Shown here: positions 34,853-45,152 of the stretch, one piece after another | Position numbering within the stretch: the first letter of the stretch is position 1 | Layout of the letters: each line of letters begins with the position of its first letter | Source: Syntrophorhabdus sp. | GTDB taxonomy: Bacteria; Desulfobacterota; Syntrophorhabdia; Syntrophorhabdales; Syntrophorhabdaceae | Assembly: GCA_012719415.1 (NCBI GenBank) | Contig: JAAYAK010000320.1 | Span: forward strand, 1 to 51,767 | Length of the DNA stretch: 51,767 nt | Reading direction: 5' to 3' | The notes under the pieces: model-generated | What the model was told of the DNA's origin: nothing | Databases searched by the model: none | The model's input: only the letters and a program-made list of their open reading frames with translations | Made by a program: the position numbers and the translations under genes

Positions 34853-36238
34853 TCACGAGGTCTTCGGGTAGTAGCGTTCGATGAACTCATCGCGAACACG
34901 CTTCAAGAGGTTGGGCGGGAGCATGCCGAGAAGCTCCCAGCCGATGCGCAGGCTTTCCTCTATGGTCCGGTTCTCGTATTCGCCCTGGCGGACGAAGCGG
35001 TCCTCGAAGGCATCGGAGAATTTCACGAAAAGGACATCCTCTTCCGTCAGCGCCGATTCTCCGAGCACGACGGCGAGCTCCCTCGCGTTCTTTCCCTGGG
35101 CATAGGCCGCGTAGAGCTGGTTCATGACGTCCGAGTGGTCCTCCCGCGTCTTTCCGGCCCCGATGCCCTTGTCTTTGAGTCGCGAGAGGGACGGAAGGAC
35201 GTCGACGGGCGGATAGATGCCCTGGGTGTGGAGAGGGCGGAGGATGATGATCTGCCCCTCGGTGATGTAGCCCGTCAGGTCGGGGATGGGGTGTGTCTTG
35301 TCGTCCTCGGGCATGGTGAGGACGGGGATCTGTGTTATGGACCCGTTCTTCCCCTTGATGCGTCCCGCGCGTTCATAGATCGTCGAAAGGTCGGTGTAGA
35401 GGTAACCCGGGTAGCCGCGGCGTCCGGGGACTTCCTTCCGTGCCGCCGAGATCTCCCGGAGGGCCTCGCAATAGTTGGTTATGTCCGTCAGGATGACGAG
35501 GACGTGCATGTCCTTCTCAAAGGCGAGGAACTCCGCCGTCGTCAGTGCCATGCGGGGGAGGGTGAGCCTTTCGATGGGCGGGTCGTCGGCAAGGTTGATG
35601 AAGAGGACGGAACGCTCTATGGCGCCTGTCTTCCTGAAATCGGCTATGAAGAACTCCGCCTCCTCGAATGTTATGCCCATGGCGGCGAAGACGACGGCAA
35701 ACTTCTCACCCGTCTTGAGGACCGTTGCCTGTCTCGCGATCTGGGCGGCGATCCGGGAATGGGGCAGGCCCGAGCCGGAGAAGAGAGGCAGTTTCTGGCC
35801 CCTCACGAGGGTATTGAGAAGGTCGATTGTCGAAATGCCCGTCTGGATGAACTCATTCGGGTAGTCCCGGGCGTAAGGATTGATCTGGTTGCCGTTGACG
35901 TTGAGATACTTTTCGGGGATGATGGCGGGACCATCATCTATGGGCCGACCGGAGCCGTCGAAGACGCGGCCGAGCATGTCGATGGACATACCGAGCTCCA
36001 TCCCTTTGGCGAGGAACTTTACCTTCACGTCCTGCGGAGAGAGCCCCCGGGTTCCCTCGAAGACCTGGACCATCGCCTTGCTTCCGTGTACCTCCAGGAC
36101 CCGGCCCCTGCGGATGCTGCCGTCCTCCAGCTTTATGTCGGCAAGCTCTCCGTAGGTCACACCTTCCACGTCATCGACGAGCATGAGCGGCCCGGCGATC
36201 TCCTTCACTGTCCTGTACTCCCGAATGATGTTTCCCAT
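34853..36238 (-). CDS. atpB: V/A-type ATPase subunit B
   Basis: The non-catalytic nucleotide-binding-like subunit of the A3B3 head. It has 461 residues. The family start [20 protein letters not shown] is present, and the site of the P-loop reads GSGLPHSR rather than a Walker A, as expected for B. The C-terminal ELGMLPP-like region ends with REEF-type helices. It lies 24 bases after subunit A and 15 before D. Confidence 0.96.
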   Translation of the reverse strand: MGNIIREYRTVKEIAGPLMLVDDVEGVTYGELADIKLEDGSIRRGRVLEVHGSKAMVQVFEGTRGLSPQDVKVKFLAKGMELGMSIDMLGRVFDGSGRPIDDGPAIIPEKYLNVNGNQINPYARDYPNEFIQTGISTIDLLNTLVRGQKLPLFSGSGLPHSRIAAQIARQATVLKTGEKFAVVFAAMGITFEEAEFFIADFRKTGAIERSVLFINLADDPPIERLTLPRMALTTAEFLAFEKDMHVLVILTDITNYCEALREISAARKEVPGRRGYPGYLYTDLSTIYERAGRIKGKNGSITQIPVLTMPEDDKTHPIPDLTGYITEGQIIILRPLHTQGIYPPVDVLPSLSRLKDKGIGAGKTREDHSDVMNQLYAAYAQGKNARELAVVLGESALTEEDVLFVKFSDAFEDRFVRQGEYENRTIEESLRIGWELLGMLPPNLLKRVRDEFIERYYPKTS

Positions 36239-36262
36239 CGTTTCATCTACCTCGCAATCTCA

Positions 36263-38035
36263 TTACCAGACCAGCGCACGAATGCTGTTCACTATGTCCC
36301 CTTCGATGGAACTGAACCGTTCCAGCTCCTCCTCGGGAATAAGCCTTGCCCGTGTTATGTCCTCGAGAACGTTGAGCCGAAGAAGGGCCTCCAGAGTGGC
36401 TCCGTCGGCAAGCCCCGTCCGTATCTCGTCGTAGTAGCGCAGGATGAGATTGAGGAGCAGGAACTGCTTCCTCAGGGACGTGTACGTGTCGCGGTCGTCG
36501 AAGGCGTTCTGATGGAGGAAGTCCTCCCGGATCATCCTGGCGGCCTGCATGAGGAGCCTGTCCTCGAGGGAAAGGGCGTCGATGCCGACGAGCCTGACGA
36601 GCTCGTCCAGTTCCGCTTCTTTCTGAAGGATGGTCATGGCCCGTTTCCTGTTGACGGACCACATCTTGTCTATCTTGTCGTCCGCGTCGGCGTCGACGAT
36701 GTCCTGGTAGAGCGAATAGGACGACAGCCAGTTGATGGCCGGGAAATGCCTGGCGAAGGCCAGCTTGTCGTCGAGGCCCCAGTAGACCTTGACGACGCGG
36801 AGCGTTGTCTGCACGACGGGTTCCGAAAGGTCGCCTCCGGGAGGGGAAACGGCCCCGATGATGGAGACCGCACCGCGGCGGTCATCGGTGCCTATGCACA
36901 TGACCGAGCCTGCCCTTTCATAGAAACCGGCAATGCGGGAGCCGAGGTAGGCGGGGTAGCCTTCTTCCCCGGGCATTTCCTCGAGGCGGCCCGATATCTC
37001 CCGCATGGCCTCGGCCCAGCGGCTTGTGGAATCGGCCATGAGAGCGACGGAGTATCCCATATCGCGGAAGTACTCGGCGATGGCGATCCCCGTAAAAACG
37101 CTTGCCTCTCGGGCCGCGACAGGCATGTTGGACGTGTTGGCGATAAGGACCGTGCGTTCCATCAGGGGTTCTCCCGACTGAGGGTCCTTGAGGTGGGGGA
37201 ATTCCATGAGAACGTCGGTCATCTCGTTGCCGCGCTCGCCGCAGCCGACATACACGACGATCTGCGCGTCGGCCCACTTGGCGAGCTGGTGCTGCACGAC
37301 GGTCTTGCCGCTCCCGAAGGGTCCCGGGACGCAGGCGGTGCCGCCCTTCGTTATGGGGAAGAACATGTCGATGATGCGCTGCCCCGTCGTCATGGTCTGA
37401 GTTGGAGGCACCTTCCGCTTTGTCGGGCGCGGGTCGCGGACAGGCCATCTCTGGACCATCGTCACACCGAAGGGGCCCTCGGGACTCTGTATGACGGCGA
37501 TCTCCGTGTCCACGTTCCCCGTTACGGGACGTATCTTCCCCACGGTCCCCGACTTGCCCGGCGGGACCATGATCTTGTGGCTGACAAGAGCGCTCTCCTC
37601 TACGGTTCCCAGGATGTCGCCCCCTTTCACGACATCGCCGACGCGGGCCAGCGGTACGAAATCCCATTTCTTTGTCCTGTCGAGGGCCGGGCGTTGGGTT
37701 CCCCTCACGATGTATTCTCCGAAATCCTGCGCCAGGACATCGAGAGGTCTCTGGATGCCGTCATAGATGGAACGGATAAGACCGGGACCCAGCTCGACGC
37801 TGAGCGGTTCGCCGGTGCGCACAACGGGTTGACCGGGACCTATTCCTTCCGTTTCCTCGTATGTCTGTATCGAGTACTCCTCACCCTTGATCTCGATGAT
37901 CTCGCCGAAGAGCTTGATCTCACCCACACGGACCATCTCGAACATGCGCGCGCCCGACAGGCCCCTGGCAACGACCAGCGGTCCCGAGACCTTTATCACC
38001 TCTCCACTTATTCCATCCATGCTGTCATCCCTCAT
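36263..38035 (-). CDS. atpA: V/A-type ATPase catalytic subunit A
   Basis: The catalytic subunit that binds and splits or makes ATP. It has 590 residues. Walker A is GPFGSGKT at about 237-244, followed by [13 protein letters not shown]; the bulge domain specific to V/A-type A subunits lies before it (about 115-200). [11 protein letters not shown] and [20 protein letters not shown]-type segments confirm the family. The start ATG overlaps the stop of subunit F (ATGA), so translation is coupled. Confidence 0.97.
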   Translation of the reverse strand: MRDDSMDGISGEVIKVSGPLVVARGLSGARMFEMVRVGEIKLFGEIIEIKGEEYSIQTYEETEGIGPGQPVVRTGEPLSVELGPGLIRSIYDGIQRPLDVLAQDFGEYIVRGTQRPALDRTKKWDFVPLARVGDVVKGGDILGTVEESALVSHKIMVPPGKSGTVGKIRPVTGNVDTEIAVIQSPEGPFGVTMVQRWPVRDPRPTKRKVPPTQTMTTGQRIIDMFFPITKGGTACVPGPFGSGKTVVQHQLAKWADAQIVVYVGCGERGNEMTDVLMEFPHLKDPQSGEPLMERTVLIANTSNMPVAAREASVFTGIAIAEYFRDMGYSVALMADSTSRWAEAMREISGRLEEMPGEEGYPAYLGSRIAGFYERAGSVMCIGTDDRRGAVSIIGAVSPPGGDLSEPVVQTTLRVVKVYWGLDDKLAFARHFPAINWLSSYSLYQDIVDADADDKIDKMWSVNRKRAMTILQKEAELDELVRLVGIDALSLEDRLLMQAARMIREDFLHQNAFDDRDTYTSLRKQFLLLNLILRYYDEIRTGLADGATLEALLRLNVLEDITRARLIPEEELERFSSIEGDIVNSIRALVW

Positions 38036-38376
38036 TCCTGTTCACTCGTTTCAGTATCTTCCTTCTTGAAAAGGTCTATACCCATGGAGCGTTCGATGGC
38101 CTTTCTCATCTCGTTGTACCCCGTCCTCGGGCTGTCTTCATACATGGGGACCACCGTGAGAATGACGTCGCTCCGTGACCGGAATTCCTCGACCACCTCC
38201 GGAGCCTCAGCCGCGATGCTCTCGGTGACGAGAATGAGCCCTATGTCGCTCCTGCGCGAAAGCATGAAGAGCTCCTCGGCAAGGTCTTTCGGGTCCGATA
38301 CGGCCACGATCTCGAAACCGATGCCCTTGAAGCCCAGGATCAGGTGCTTCTCGCCAACAATGCAAGCCTTAGCCAT
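38032..38376 (-). CDS. atpF: V/A-type ATPase subunit F
   Basis: A small subunit attached to the central shaft that can modulate activity. It has 114 residues with the start KACIVGEKHLILGFKGIGF and the typical later segment GLILVTESIA. I chose the second ATG (38376); the first at 38382 would add two residues. The gene overlaps the end of subunit C and the start of subunit A. Confidence 0.9.
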   Translation of the reverse strand: MAKACIVGEKHLILGFKGIGFEIVAVSDPKDLAEELFMLSRRSDIGLILVTESIAAEAPEVVEEFRSRSDVILTVVPMYEDSPRTGYNEMRKAIERSMGIDLFKKEDTETSEQE

Positions 38377-39373
38377 AGACATACCTCAACCGCGGACCCA
38401 GGATATCCTCGTTTATCCTGTTGATCTTTCCCGTGACGACGAGCTTGAGGTTCTGGATCTCGGCCTCAAGCGCCATGAGGAAGGCGAAGACCCGTTCGGG
38501 TCCCGACGTTTCGAGGCGCGCGAAGGCGGAGAGGTGAAGGACGAAATTAGTTACCTTCAGCTCGAATGTGGAGATCTGGTCGTCGTAGGGCATCTGCAGT
38601 GCGCGGGCCAGCACGTCCCCGATCTCGCCTCCCACCAGCTCCGGCCACATGGCAGGGTCCGGCGCGCCCGCCAGGTCCATGATGAGGGGGTTTTCCTCTC
38701 CCACGGGCAGGAAAAGATCGATGACCTGTTTCAGGTCGCGACCCTGTCTCTGCACGCGCCACAGGGAGGAAACGGCATGCCCCAGGACGCTTTCCTGAAC
38801 GCAGGAGCGGATGAGGGGACTGTCGATCTCGTCGGCCAGCATGAGCAGGTGGCGGAGGTATGCCCCGTCGACGAACATGTCGGACATGGATTCATCGAGC
38901 TCGCCGAGGTCTATTCCCGCGCCGGTGATCCGGTCCCTGAAAGGGGCGGGCAGGTCAGCATAATCTCCATCGAGAACGGCGCCTATTACCTGTTCCCTGA
39001 CCATGCCCGGCAGGAAACGGCTGTCTATGCCGGAAAGGGCGCTCTTTATGTTGAGATAGTCGTTTCGTATGAGGAAGAGGTCAACGGGAACGGGTGAAGG
39101 GCACTCGGCCCTGACCGATGTGGCGAGGTCGTAGAAGCATTCGTCGGCAATGGCGCTGAAATCATCCCAGGGGACGCCGGGATCGAGATAGTCCTCGATC
39201 AGTGTTCCCTGAAGGTGCTGGTACACGTCTTCCGTATGATGCATCTCTATGACGAGGGTGAAGAACTCCCTGGGCAAGAGCTTCGTTTCAAGCGCGCTGA
39301 TCCTGCCGCAGACGAAACCCCAGTCAGGTCGGTTCTTGATGAAAGGCAACATGTAGCCGGCAGACAGTCTCAT
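38369..39373 (-). CDS. atpC: V/A-type ATPase subunit C
   Basis: Subunit C (AC39/d-type) is the funnel that joins the central shaft to the rotating K ring. It has 334 residues, all helical by appearance. Features include YLNIKSALSGID near the middle and EIQNLKLVVTGKINRI near the end, which is the recurring helical repeat of the family. The ATG overlaps the subunit E stop by four bases. It is less conserved than A or B, but the operon position makes the call firm. Confidence 0.92.
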   Translation of the reverse strand: MRLSAGYMLPFIKNRPDWGFVCGRISALETKLLPREFFTLVIEMHHTEDVYQHLQGTLIEDYLDPGVPWDDFSAIADECFYDLATSVRAECPSPVPVDLFLIRNDYLNIKSALSGIDSRFLPGMVREQVIGAVLDGDYADLPAPFRDRITGAGIDLGELDESMSDMFVDGAYLRHLLMLADEIDSPLIRSCVQESVLGHAVSSLWRVQRQGRDLKQVIDLFLPVGEENPLIMDLAGAPDPAMWPELVGGEIGDVLARALQMPYDDQISTFELKVTNFVLHLSAFARLETSGPERVFAFLMALEAEIQNLKLVVTGKINRINEDILGPRLRYVYG

Positions 39374-39957
39374 TCGCGTGCAAGGTCCTCAGCGATCTCA
39401 GGCAGGATCGATCTCTCTATATCCTGAAATATGGTGCCTATCGTTGCGTCCACCTCAAAGTCATCGCTTATGAAGATGAATCCGCCCCTTTCCGGGAGCG
39501 GGTCCCGGTCGATCTCGATCGCCGTTCTCTCACCACCCTCTGACGCCATGCCGTCCAGAAGTTTTGAGAATACCTCCCTGTCATCGGGGTGGACCCGTAT
39601 CCGCCCTTTCCCGCCGTGGACGATCTTTTCGAGGAAACCTTCCATCACCCGTCCATACTCATCGGCGGGCCAGGCGAGAACCGTCTCGCGGGCCCTGTCG
39701 AAGATGGCCCGCAGGGAGGCGTTTCTCGCTTCGAGGTACTCTTTTCCGGCAGTTCCCTGGAAGTGGGCCAGTTTTCGGGCATACTCTTCCTCGATGAGAC
39801 GGGAACGGGCCTCATACTGGTACTCGAATTCCCGACGCAGGTTCTCCTTCTGGATATCCAGCTTCTCTTTCGCCTGTCTCGCGGCGGCGGCATTGATGTG
39901 TTCCGCCTCTGTCCTTGATGCCTTCAATACCGCTTCTTTGATCTTGTCAAGACTCAT
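39370..39957 (-). CDS. atpE: V/A-type ATPase subunit E
   Basis: One chain of the peripheral stalk. It has 195 residues: a charged N-terminal coiled coil (about 1-95, rich in Ala, Glu, Arg and Lys) and a globular C-terminal domain that binds the head, with GGFIFISDDFEVDATI near the end, a sequence pattern typical of E. It pairs with the H subunit encoded at 42621. It overlaps subunit C by four bases. Confidence 0.9.
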   Translation of the reverse strand: MSLDKIKEAVLKASRTEAEHINAAAARQAKEKLDIQKENLRREFEYQYEARSRLIEEEYARKLAHFQGTAGKEYLEARNASLRAIFDRARETVLAWPADEYGRVMEGFLEKIVHGGKGRIRVHPDDREVFSKLLDGMASEGGERTAIEIDRDPLPERGGFIFISDDFEVDATIGTIFQDIERSILPEIAEDLARE

Positions 39958-39982
39958 GGCCCCGCACGGCTCCTTTATCCGT

Positions 39983-40498
39983 CTACTGTGGCAAGAGCTG
40001 CAGCACAGAGGGTTGCGTGAGGAAGATTATGAAGAGGATCGTCGCAAGGAGGGCCACGACGGCGTAGGTCTCGACGAAGGCGGGGAAGAGGATGGCCCGC
40101 CCCGCTGATTCCGGTCGTCTCGCGATGAGCGCGATCCCGGCGGCCGATGCCTCTCCCTGCTTTATGGAAGAGACGAGCTGGGCGATCCCGTTACCGAGGC
40201 CGATGAAGAAAAGAGCGAGGCCCGTCCCGAGGGATATCTTGAGGTTTCCCCCCCCGATGAGTCCCGTCTGGGTCATGATGAGGATGGCGGCGATAAAGCC
40301 GTAGAATCCCTGCGTGCCCGGCAAGGCGATCATGATGAGCATGCGCCCGAAAAGCTCCGGTTTCTCGCGCATCACTCCCGCTCCGGCATGGGAGGCGATG
40401 GCGATCCCGCAGGCCGAACCGGCGCCCGCCAGGCCAAAGGTGAGGCCCGCCCCCGCGTAGCAAAGACCGCGACCAATCTCGATCCATTCTGGGGTCAT
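39983..40498 (-). CDS. atpK: V/A-type ATPase ring subunit K, sodium-binding type
   Basis: The membrane ring subunit. At 171 residues it is the duplicated four-helix form. The first hairpin has LPGTQGFYGF and the second has FVETYAV. Aligned from memory with Enterococcus hirae NtpK, the residues that bind sodium are kept: Thr62, Gln63, Gln114 and Glu143, with Leu59 giving a backbone oxygen. The first hairpin has Gln where a proton carrier could sit, so there is one carboxylate per protomer. This predicts a Na+-coupled enzyme. It lies between genes for I and E. Confidence 0.93.
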   Translation of the reverse strand: MTPEWIEIGRGLCYAGAGLTFGLAGAGSACGIAIASHAGAGVMREKPELFGRMLIMIALPGTQGFYGFIAAILIMTQTGLIGGGNLKISLGTGLALFFIGLGNGIAQLVSSIKQGEASAAGIALIARRPESAGRAILFPAFVETYAVVALLATILFIIFLTQPSVLQLLPQ

Positions 40499-40525
40499 TG
40501 TATTCTTCCTCCAAGGTTTTTGTGA

Positions 40526-42616
40526 TTATCCATTTTTTGTGCCCTCCTTTTTCATCTCGCACAGCGGCGAGTCGAACCCGAGGGGCTGGAAGGGCCGCGC
40601 CCCCGCGTCATAGAAGCGCCCGAAGAACTCGACGAATATGAGGCGCATCGAGTGGACGAAGGCGCCCAGTAGACTGATGACGAAGTTGAAAAGATGGCCC
40701 GCGACGACGATGAAGATGAAACAGAAGAGTCCCACGTAGGGAATGTCCCTCAAGAGCCCGCCGAGCATGTTGAAGGTCGTGCCCACGATCGACGTGGTGA
40801 GACCGAGGGCAAGCAGCCGGCAATAGGAGAGGACGTCGCCGATGAAGGCGGTGATCCCGTAGCTTCCCACGATCCCGTAGAGGCTGACGACCCCGCCCAG
40901 GATGCGGGCGACAGGGCCCTTCATGTCCCGTCCCTGCGTCAGGATGAGCCCGAGCGCCCCGGCGCCGAACAGCGCGAGACCGGTCCGGTAAAGGGTCTGG
41001 GGAGTATCGATGAAAAGCTTGCTGACGATTATGAGCAGGCCAGGGAGTGTCAGGTACCAGAAGAGACCGTCAAAGACGGCACTCTTCCAGTCTCCCTTCC
41101 TGATCGCCCCGTACATTCTGAGGGCGATCCCGAAGAACTGGTTCAGGACGCCGATCAAAAGGGCAAAGAGCAGGGCGTAGATCGTCTTGCTTATGGGGTC
41201 GAGAACCACGAAAAAGGCCTGGACTCGCATGAGGAGATTGTTCTCGCCGAGATACTTCTCCATGTAGAGGTCGCCGAACCAGGACCCCAGCAGGGCCCCG
41301 AAGATGACGGTGCTTATGCCGCCGCCAAGAAGGATGCGGCCGAAGTCCGCCACGCCCTGGTATTGCTTTGTTCTCTTTATCAGGTAAAGGGAAGTGGCGA
41401 TGAGCATAAGGCCGTATCCCACATCGGAAAAGCATATGCCAAAGAAGAGATAGAAGTTTATGTGCAAATAGGGTGTCGGGTCGAAGCTGCGATACGGCGG
41501 CAGACCGAACATCTCCACCAGCAGTGAGAGAGGCCGGAAGACCTTCGGGAGGGAGAGGCTCACCGGCACGTTCTCGTCCTCGGAAGGATCGTCGAGGATG
41601 ACCACGGAGTCGGGAAACTCTTTGGCGAAGGCGCTCTGCAGGCGTTCCACATCCCGGGCCCGTATGTACCCGGTGAGGAGATGGACCCATTTTCCACCGA
41701 GTGTCTTCGTCAGTGCCAGGCGCTCGTTCCTTGCGGCGGTCCAGAATGCCTTGAGGATGATGAGGGAGCGCCTGTCGGAGGCAAGCGCCCTGACCCTGGC
41801 GATGGTCTCATCGATCGTTGTGGAAAGCTGGACGAGGTCCTCCTCAAGAGCCCTGACGTGGTCTCCTATCGTGCCGGAGAGGTCGGGAAGGCCCGTTTCT
41901 ATAAAGGAAAGCCGGGACAGCTCATCCTTCACCTCGTCCGCGTCGTCAGCAAGGACAGCGATGAGTACCCTGACGTTGTCCCTGTTCGCTGTCTTCTGCC
42001 CGCCCGGGGCGGGTGTGAACCCGGAGGGATAGACGCCGCAGGTGTCGGACCCTTCCTCGATCGGTTCCCACGCGATATCGGTTAAGGGGGATGCCGGTCC
42101 CGAGAGATGCTCCAGGTTCTTGCGGGGCAGATGACCGAACAGGAGACGGACCCGGCGGGGACGGTGAAAGTCTTCCATTGTGAACGACAGGTCGCACAGG
42201 GGCATCAACGTTGCCAGGCGGTTCTCGATATCGCCCTTTGCGCGTTCGCTGCGCCTGAGTATCTCGTCGAGCTCATTTGCCTCACGGGAGCGGCCAGCGA
42301 GGTCGTAGTTCTCCGTCGCGTTCTTGAGCTCCTGTTTATCGATCATCTGGGGGACTGGCGTCAGGCCCTGAAAGAACCCCTGTTCCTCAGGCGCGTATGT
42401 CTTGAGGAGGTTCAGTATGGCGTCGATCTTGTGCAGTATGTCATCAATGTCTTCTGTGGAGACACCTTTGATCCTCAGGTCGGGGGCCGTGTCCGTGAGA
42501 CCTTCGGAGGCGTCGGTGACGTCAACGACGCCAAGGGAGCTGACGGTGCGCAGAAGGCGCTTGCTGCTGTGCATGGGGCTCAGGATCGTCAGCTTCTTAA
42601 TGGGGTCTATCGCCAT
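40526..42616 (-). CDS. atpI: V/A-type ATPase subunit I
   Basis: Subunit I (a-type) is the stator that forms the ion path beside the K ring. It has 696 residues: a soluble N-terminal half of about 370 residues and a membrane half with about eight helices. The essential region near the end, including ALGLTTSIVGTTFNMLGG and GHLFNFVISLLGAFVHSMRL, is typical; a key arginine is found in the last helices. I chose the ATG at 42616 (MAIDPIKKLTILSP), four bases after the H stop; the open frame upstream overlaps H and is not real. Confidence 0.95.
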   Translation of the reverse strand: MAIDPIKKLTILSPMHSSKRLLRTVSSLGVVDVTDASEGLTDTAPDLRIKGVSTEDIDDILHKIDAILNLLKTYAPEEQGFFQGLTPVPQMIDKQELKNATENYDLAGRSREANELDEILRRSERAKGDIENRLATLMPLCDLSFTMEDFHRPRRVRLLFGHLPRKNLEHLSGPASPLTDIAWEPIEEGSDTCGVYPSGFTPAPGGQKTANRDNVRVLIAVLADDADEVKDELSRLSFIETGLPDLSGTIGDHVRALEEDLVQLSTTIDETIARVRALASDRRSLIILKAFWTAARNERLALTKTLGGKWVHLLTGYIRARDVERLQSAFAKEFPDSVVILDDPSEDENVPVSLSLPKVFRPLSLLVEMFGLPPYRSFDPTPYLHINFYLFFGICFSDVGYGLMLIATSLYLIKRTKQYQGVADFGRILLGGGISTVIFGALLGSWFGDLYMEKYLGENNLLMRVQAFFVVLDPISKTIYALLFALLIGVLNQFFGIALRMYGAIRKGDWKSAVFDGLFWYLTLPGLLIIVSKLFIDTPQTLYRTGLALFGAGALGLILTQGRDMKGPVARILGGVVSLYGIVGSYGITAFIGDVLSYCRLLALGLTTSIVGTTFNMLGGLLRDIPYVGLFCFIFIVVAGHLFNFVISLLGAFVHSMRLIFVEFFGRFYDAGARPFQPLGFDSPLCEMKKEGTKNG

Positions 42617-42620
42617 TCGT

Positions 42621-42932
42621 TTACCAGTTGTGGAACCTGTCCAGTATCCTGTTGACCCCGCGGGTAGAGAACTCTTCGGGCGCTTCCCTGACCGCCCGGA
42701 GTTTTTCGGCGTGCTGCGCGGAAGCCCGGGAGAGGGATTCTGCAAATCCTTTCTCCACCTCAGTCTTGAACTGAGCAAGGCGGGCCTCGAGCTCGGCAGT
42801 AAGCTCCTCGCGGTACCTGGCGAGCTCGTCATCTACCGATGCGAGGACCGCTTTGGACCCGGTGTGGGCAGCCTCGATGATGCCGTCCGCCTCCTGTTCC
42901 AGCGATATTATGTTGTCAAGCAGGGATGTCAT
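42621..42932 (-). CDS. V/A-type ATPase peripheral stalk subunit H/G
   Basis: A 103-residue coiled-coil protein rich in Glu, Ala and Arg, the second chain of the peripheral stalk (called H or G). The sequence match is weak, as usual for this subunit, but place and shape fit: it is the first gene of the operon, directly before subunit I. I chose the ATG at 42932 with GAAGGA ahead of it over the ATG at 42953, which starts within that ribosome site. Confidence 0.8.
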   Translation of the reverse strand: MTSLLDNIISLEQEADGIIEAAHTGSKAVLASVDDELARYREELTAELEARLAQFKTEVEKGFAESLSRASAQHAEKLRAVREAPEEFSTRGVNRILDRFHNW

Positions 42933-43018
42933 ATCGTCGTTCCTTCTCGTCATTCGAAAGGTTATGCGATATCAACCGAAAGACAGGTCCGGCTGGATGA
43001 ATAAGCAATTGAGCACTA

Positions 43019-43048
43019 TTGTTACATGGATGGGGTACTGTATGTCAA
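43019..43048 (-). promoter_or_regulatory. Possible promoter of the ATPase operon
   Basis: On the minus strand a perfect TTGACA (43043-43048), an 18-bp spacer and TAACAA (43019-43024). The -10 is weak. The leader would be about 80 bases. Confidence 0.45.
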
Positions 43049-43118
43049 GTTTTTTCTATCCAGTGATAAACAGGTGCATACAATGATACACAGGCGAATC
43101 CGCACGGGTTTCCGGGGC

Positions 43119-43763
43119 TCATTGTATCTTGTCGATATCCCTGGATTTGCCGATAACTATCAGGATCTCGCTGTCCTTGATCACATAATTGGGAGGTACC
43201 ATCGTCACTGTGTCGGTCAGGGTGTCCCGTATGGCAATGACGTTGATATTGTGCTTGCTCCTCAGGTGAACATCCGCCAGGGTTTTTCCCTGAAAGGCGG
43301 CGGGTGGGGCGATCTCGCCGATGATATAGTCCTCCGCCAGGGGAATGTAATCGAGTATGTTGGGAGATATGAGGCTTCTGGCCACCTTGCTTGCCATCTC
43401 CTTCTCGGGGATTATGACCTCTGTGGCCCCGACGCTCTCCAGGACCTGCTTGTATTCGACGTTGGGAGCCTTCACGATGATGTTCCTGATCTTCATCTGC
43501 TTGAGGTGGAGGGTGATGAGCGTGCTCGCCGCAAGGTCCTCGCCGAAGGATACGACGACGACGTCGTTCTCTCTGAGCCCCAGCGATTCCAGGACGTTTT
43601 TCTCCAGTCCGTCGCTCACTATCGCCTTCGTGGCGAAGTCGGCCATGTTCTGCACCACGTCCTTGTTCTTATCGATGGCGATGACCTCCATGCCGTTTTC
43701 GTAGAGTTCTTTTACCAGGTTGAAGCCGAAGATCCCGATACCGATGACGACGACCCTTTTCAT
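43119..43763 (-). CDS. ktrA: Potassium uptake regulatory subunit (KtrA/TrkA type)
   Basis: The cytoplasmic gating ring of a K+ uptake channel. It has 214 residues: an N-terminal Rossmann domain with GIGIFG near 8-13 and an acidic strand end IAIDKN near 33, then a C-terminal TrkA-C domain from about 135. The single-copy layout is that of KtrA rather than the double-length E. coli TrkA. It lies nine bases after the channel gene. KtrA rings bind nucleotides and sometimes c-di-AMP; neither can be decided here. Confidence 0.92.
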   Translation of the reverse strand: MKRVVVIGIGIFGFNLVKELYENGMEVIAIDKNKDVVQNMADFATKAIVSDGLEKNVLESLGLRENDVVVVSFGEDLAASTLITLHLKQMKIRNIIVKAPNVEYKQVLESVGATEVIIPEKEMASKVARSLISPNILDYIPLAEDYIIGEIAPPAAFQGKTLADVHLRSKHNINVIAIRDTLTDTVTMVPPNYVIKDSEILIVIGKSRDIDKIQ

Positions 43764-43772
43764 GTATCCTCC

Positions 43773-45152
43773 CTAACCGACCATGACCGTTTCCTCGGCA
43801 TAGGCGATGCTTTTCTTCCGTGACGCGAGAGTGAGCGAAAGCGCCAGCGTGAGGGGGCCGACGCGCCCGGCGAACATAAGAGCAATAACTGCCAGCTTTT
43901 GCGCCGTGCTCAGATGGGGCGTGACGCCCATGGAGAGGCCCACGGTGCCGAAAGCGGAAACGGCCTCAAAAAGGTATTCCAGGAACAAATGACGCGTCCT
44001 GTCCGGCGGCAACGACAGCGAAGGGGAGAAAAGAAGGAACGAGGTGATGAGCACGATCGAGAACGCCGAGGCGAAGATGATGGAGATCGTCTTGGTGACG
44101 GTCTCCTCGGGGATGGTCCGGTTGAACACATTGACGTGCGTATTCCCCTTCAGCCGGTTCCAGAGAAGCAGGAAAAGCACCGCGGCGCTTGTCGTCTTGA
44201 TCCCTCCTCCCGTGGAACCTGGTGAGGCGCCTATGAACATGAGGATGAGGAGCACCAGGATGGATTCATTCGTGAGAGCCCCTATGTCGATGGTGTTGAA
44301 GCCGCACGTCCTCGCCGTGACGGACTGGAAGAGGGGGATGAGGACCTGTGACTCAAGGCCAAGGCCCTTGAGCATAAACTTTCTCTCCAGGACATAGATC
44401 AGGACCGCCCCTGCCGCGATGAGAATGGAGGTCGTGATGACAACTATCCTGGTATGCACCGAGAGCCTCTTTCGCTGGTCTCTGTTGCGCTCGATGATCT
44501 CGTGGATCACGATGAACCCGATCCCACCGATGATGATAAGGGATATGACCGTCAGGTTCACGCCCGGGTTATCGCGGTAGGACATCAGGCTGTCCGGGAA
44601 GATCGAATATCCGCAATTGTTGAACGCCGATATCGCGTGGTAGACGGCCCTCCAGATGGCCGTGCCGGGATCGGATCCCTCCACGAAGCAGAGAAAGAGG
44701 ATGGCCGCCCCGGCCGCTTCGATGACAGCGGTGTAGAGGACGACAGACCGGAGGATGTGCAGGAAATCGATGCCTGGAGAGTGGGCGAACGTCGACTGGA
44801 CGATATCCTTGCTCTTGGCCGAGATCCCGAAACCCATCATTCCCAGGAAAAGGACGGAGAATGTCGTGATACCGAGGCCGCCCGCCTGCATGAGAAAGAG
44901 CGTTATCGTCTGTCCGCTCAATGAGAGGTCCCTGCCTATGTCTATCACGGTAAGACCGGTGACGCAGACGGCCGATGTCGACGTGAAGAGGGCGTCAACG
45001 AGACCGAGCCGGCCCGGACGAGCGCTGGACGGCAGCGACAGCAAGACGGTCCCGACGAGGATGATGAAGATGAACCCGAGGATGAATATGCGCGCGGGCG
45101 TGAGACGCCGGGAGAGATACAGCCTCATTGAAAGCGATAGATCAGTTGGCAT
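43773..45152 (-). CDS. ktrB: Potassium uptake channel subunit (KtrB/TrkH type)
   Basis: The membrane channel of the Ktr/Trk system. It has 459 residues and four M1-P-M2 repeats. Each pore loop keeps its selectivity glycine: CVTGLTV, NNCGYSIF, RTCGFNTID and GTVGLSM. Length and the short N-terminus fit KtrB. Ktr channels of this type often need sodium for uptake, in line with the sodium theme. A possible -35 (TTGCAA or TTGACC near 45190-45200 on the minus strand) precedes it, but I could not settle a promoter. Confidence 0.94.
   Translation of the reverse strand: MPTDLSLSMRLYLSRRLTPARIFILGFIFIILVGTVLLSLPSSARPGRLGLVDALFTSTSAVCVTGLTVIDIGRDLSLSGQTITLFLMQAGGLGITTFSVLFLGMMGFGISAKSKDIVQSTFAHSPGIDFLHILRSVVLYTAVIEAAGAAILFLCFVEGSDPGTAIWRAVYHAISAFNNCGYSIFPDSLMSYRDNPGVNLTVISLIIIGGIGFIVIHEIIERNRDQRKRLSVHTRIVVITTSILIAAGAVLIYVLERKFMLKGLGLESQVLIPLFQSVTARTCGFNTIDIGALTNESILVLLILMFIGASPGSTGGGIKTTSAAVLFLLLWNRLKGNTHVNVFNRTIPEETVTKTISIIFASAFSIVLITSFLLFSPSLSLPPDRTRHLFLEYLFEAVSAFGTVGLSMGVTPHLSTAQKLAVIALMFAGRVGPLTLALSLTLASRKKSIAYAEETVMVG

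Noticed and set aside
34760-39097. A very long plus-strand open frame opposite the ATPase genes
   Set aside because: It is antisense to four well-identified ATPase genes; in G+C-rich DNA such mirrored frames are common, and the product has no recognisable domain.
42617-42832. Upstream extension of ATPase subunit I
   Set aside because: It lies over the peripheral stalk gene in another frame, and its sequence is not like the family; the ATG at 42616 fits.
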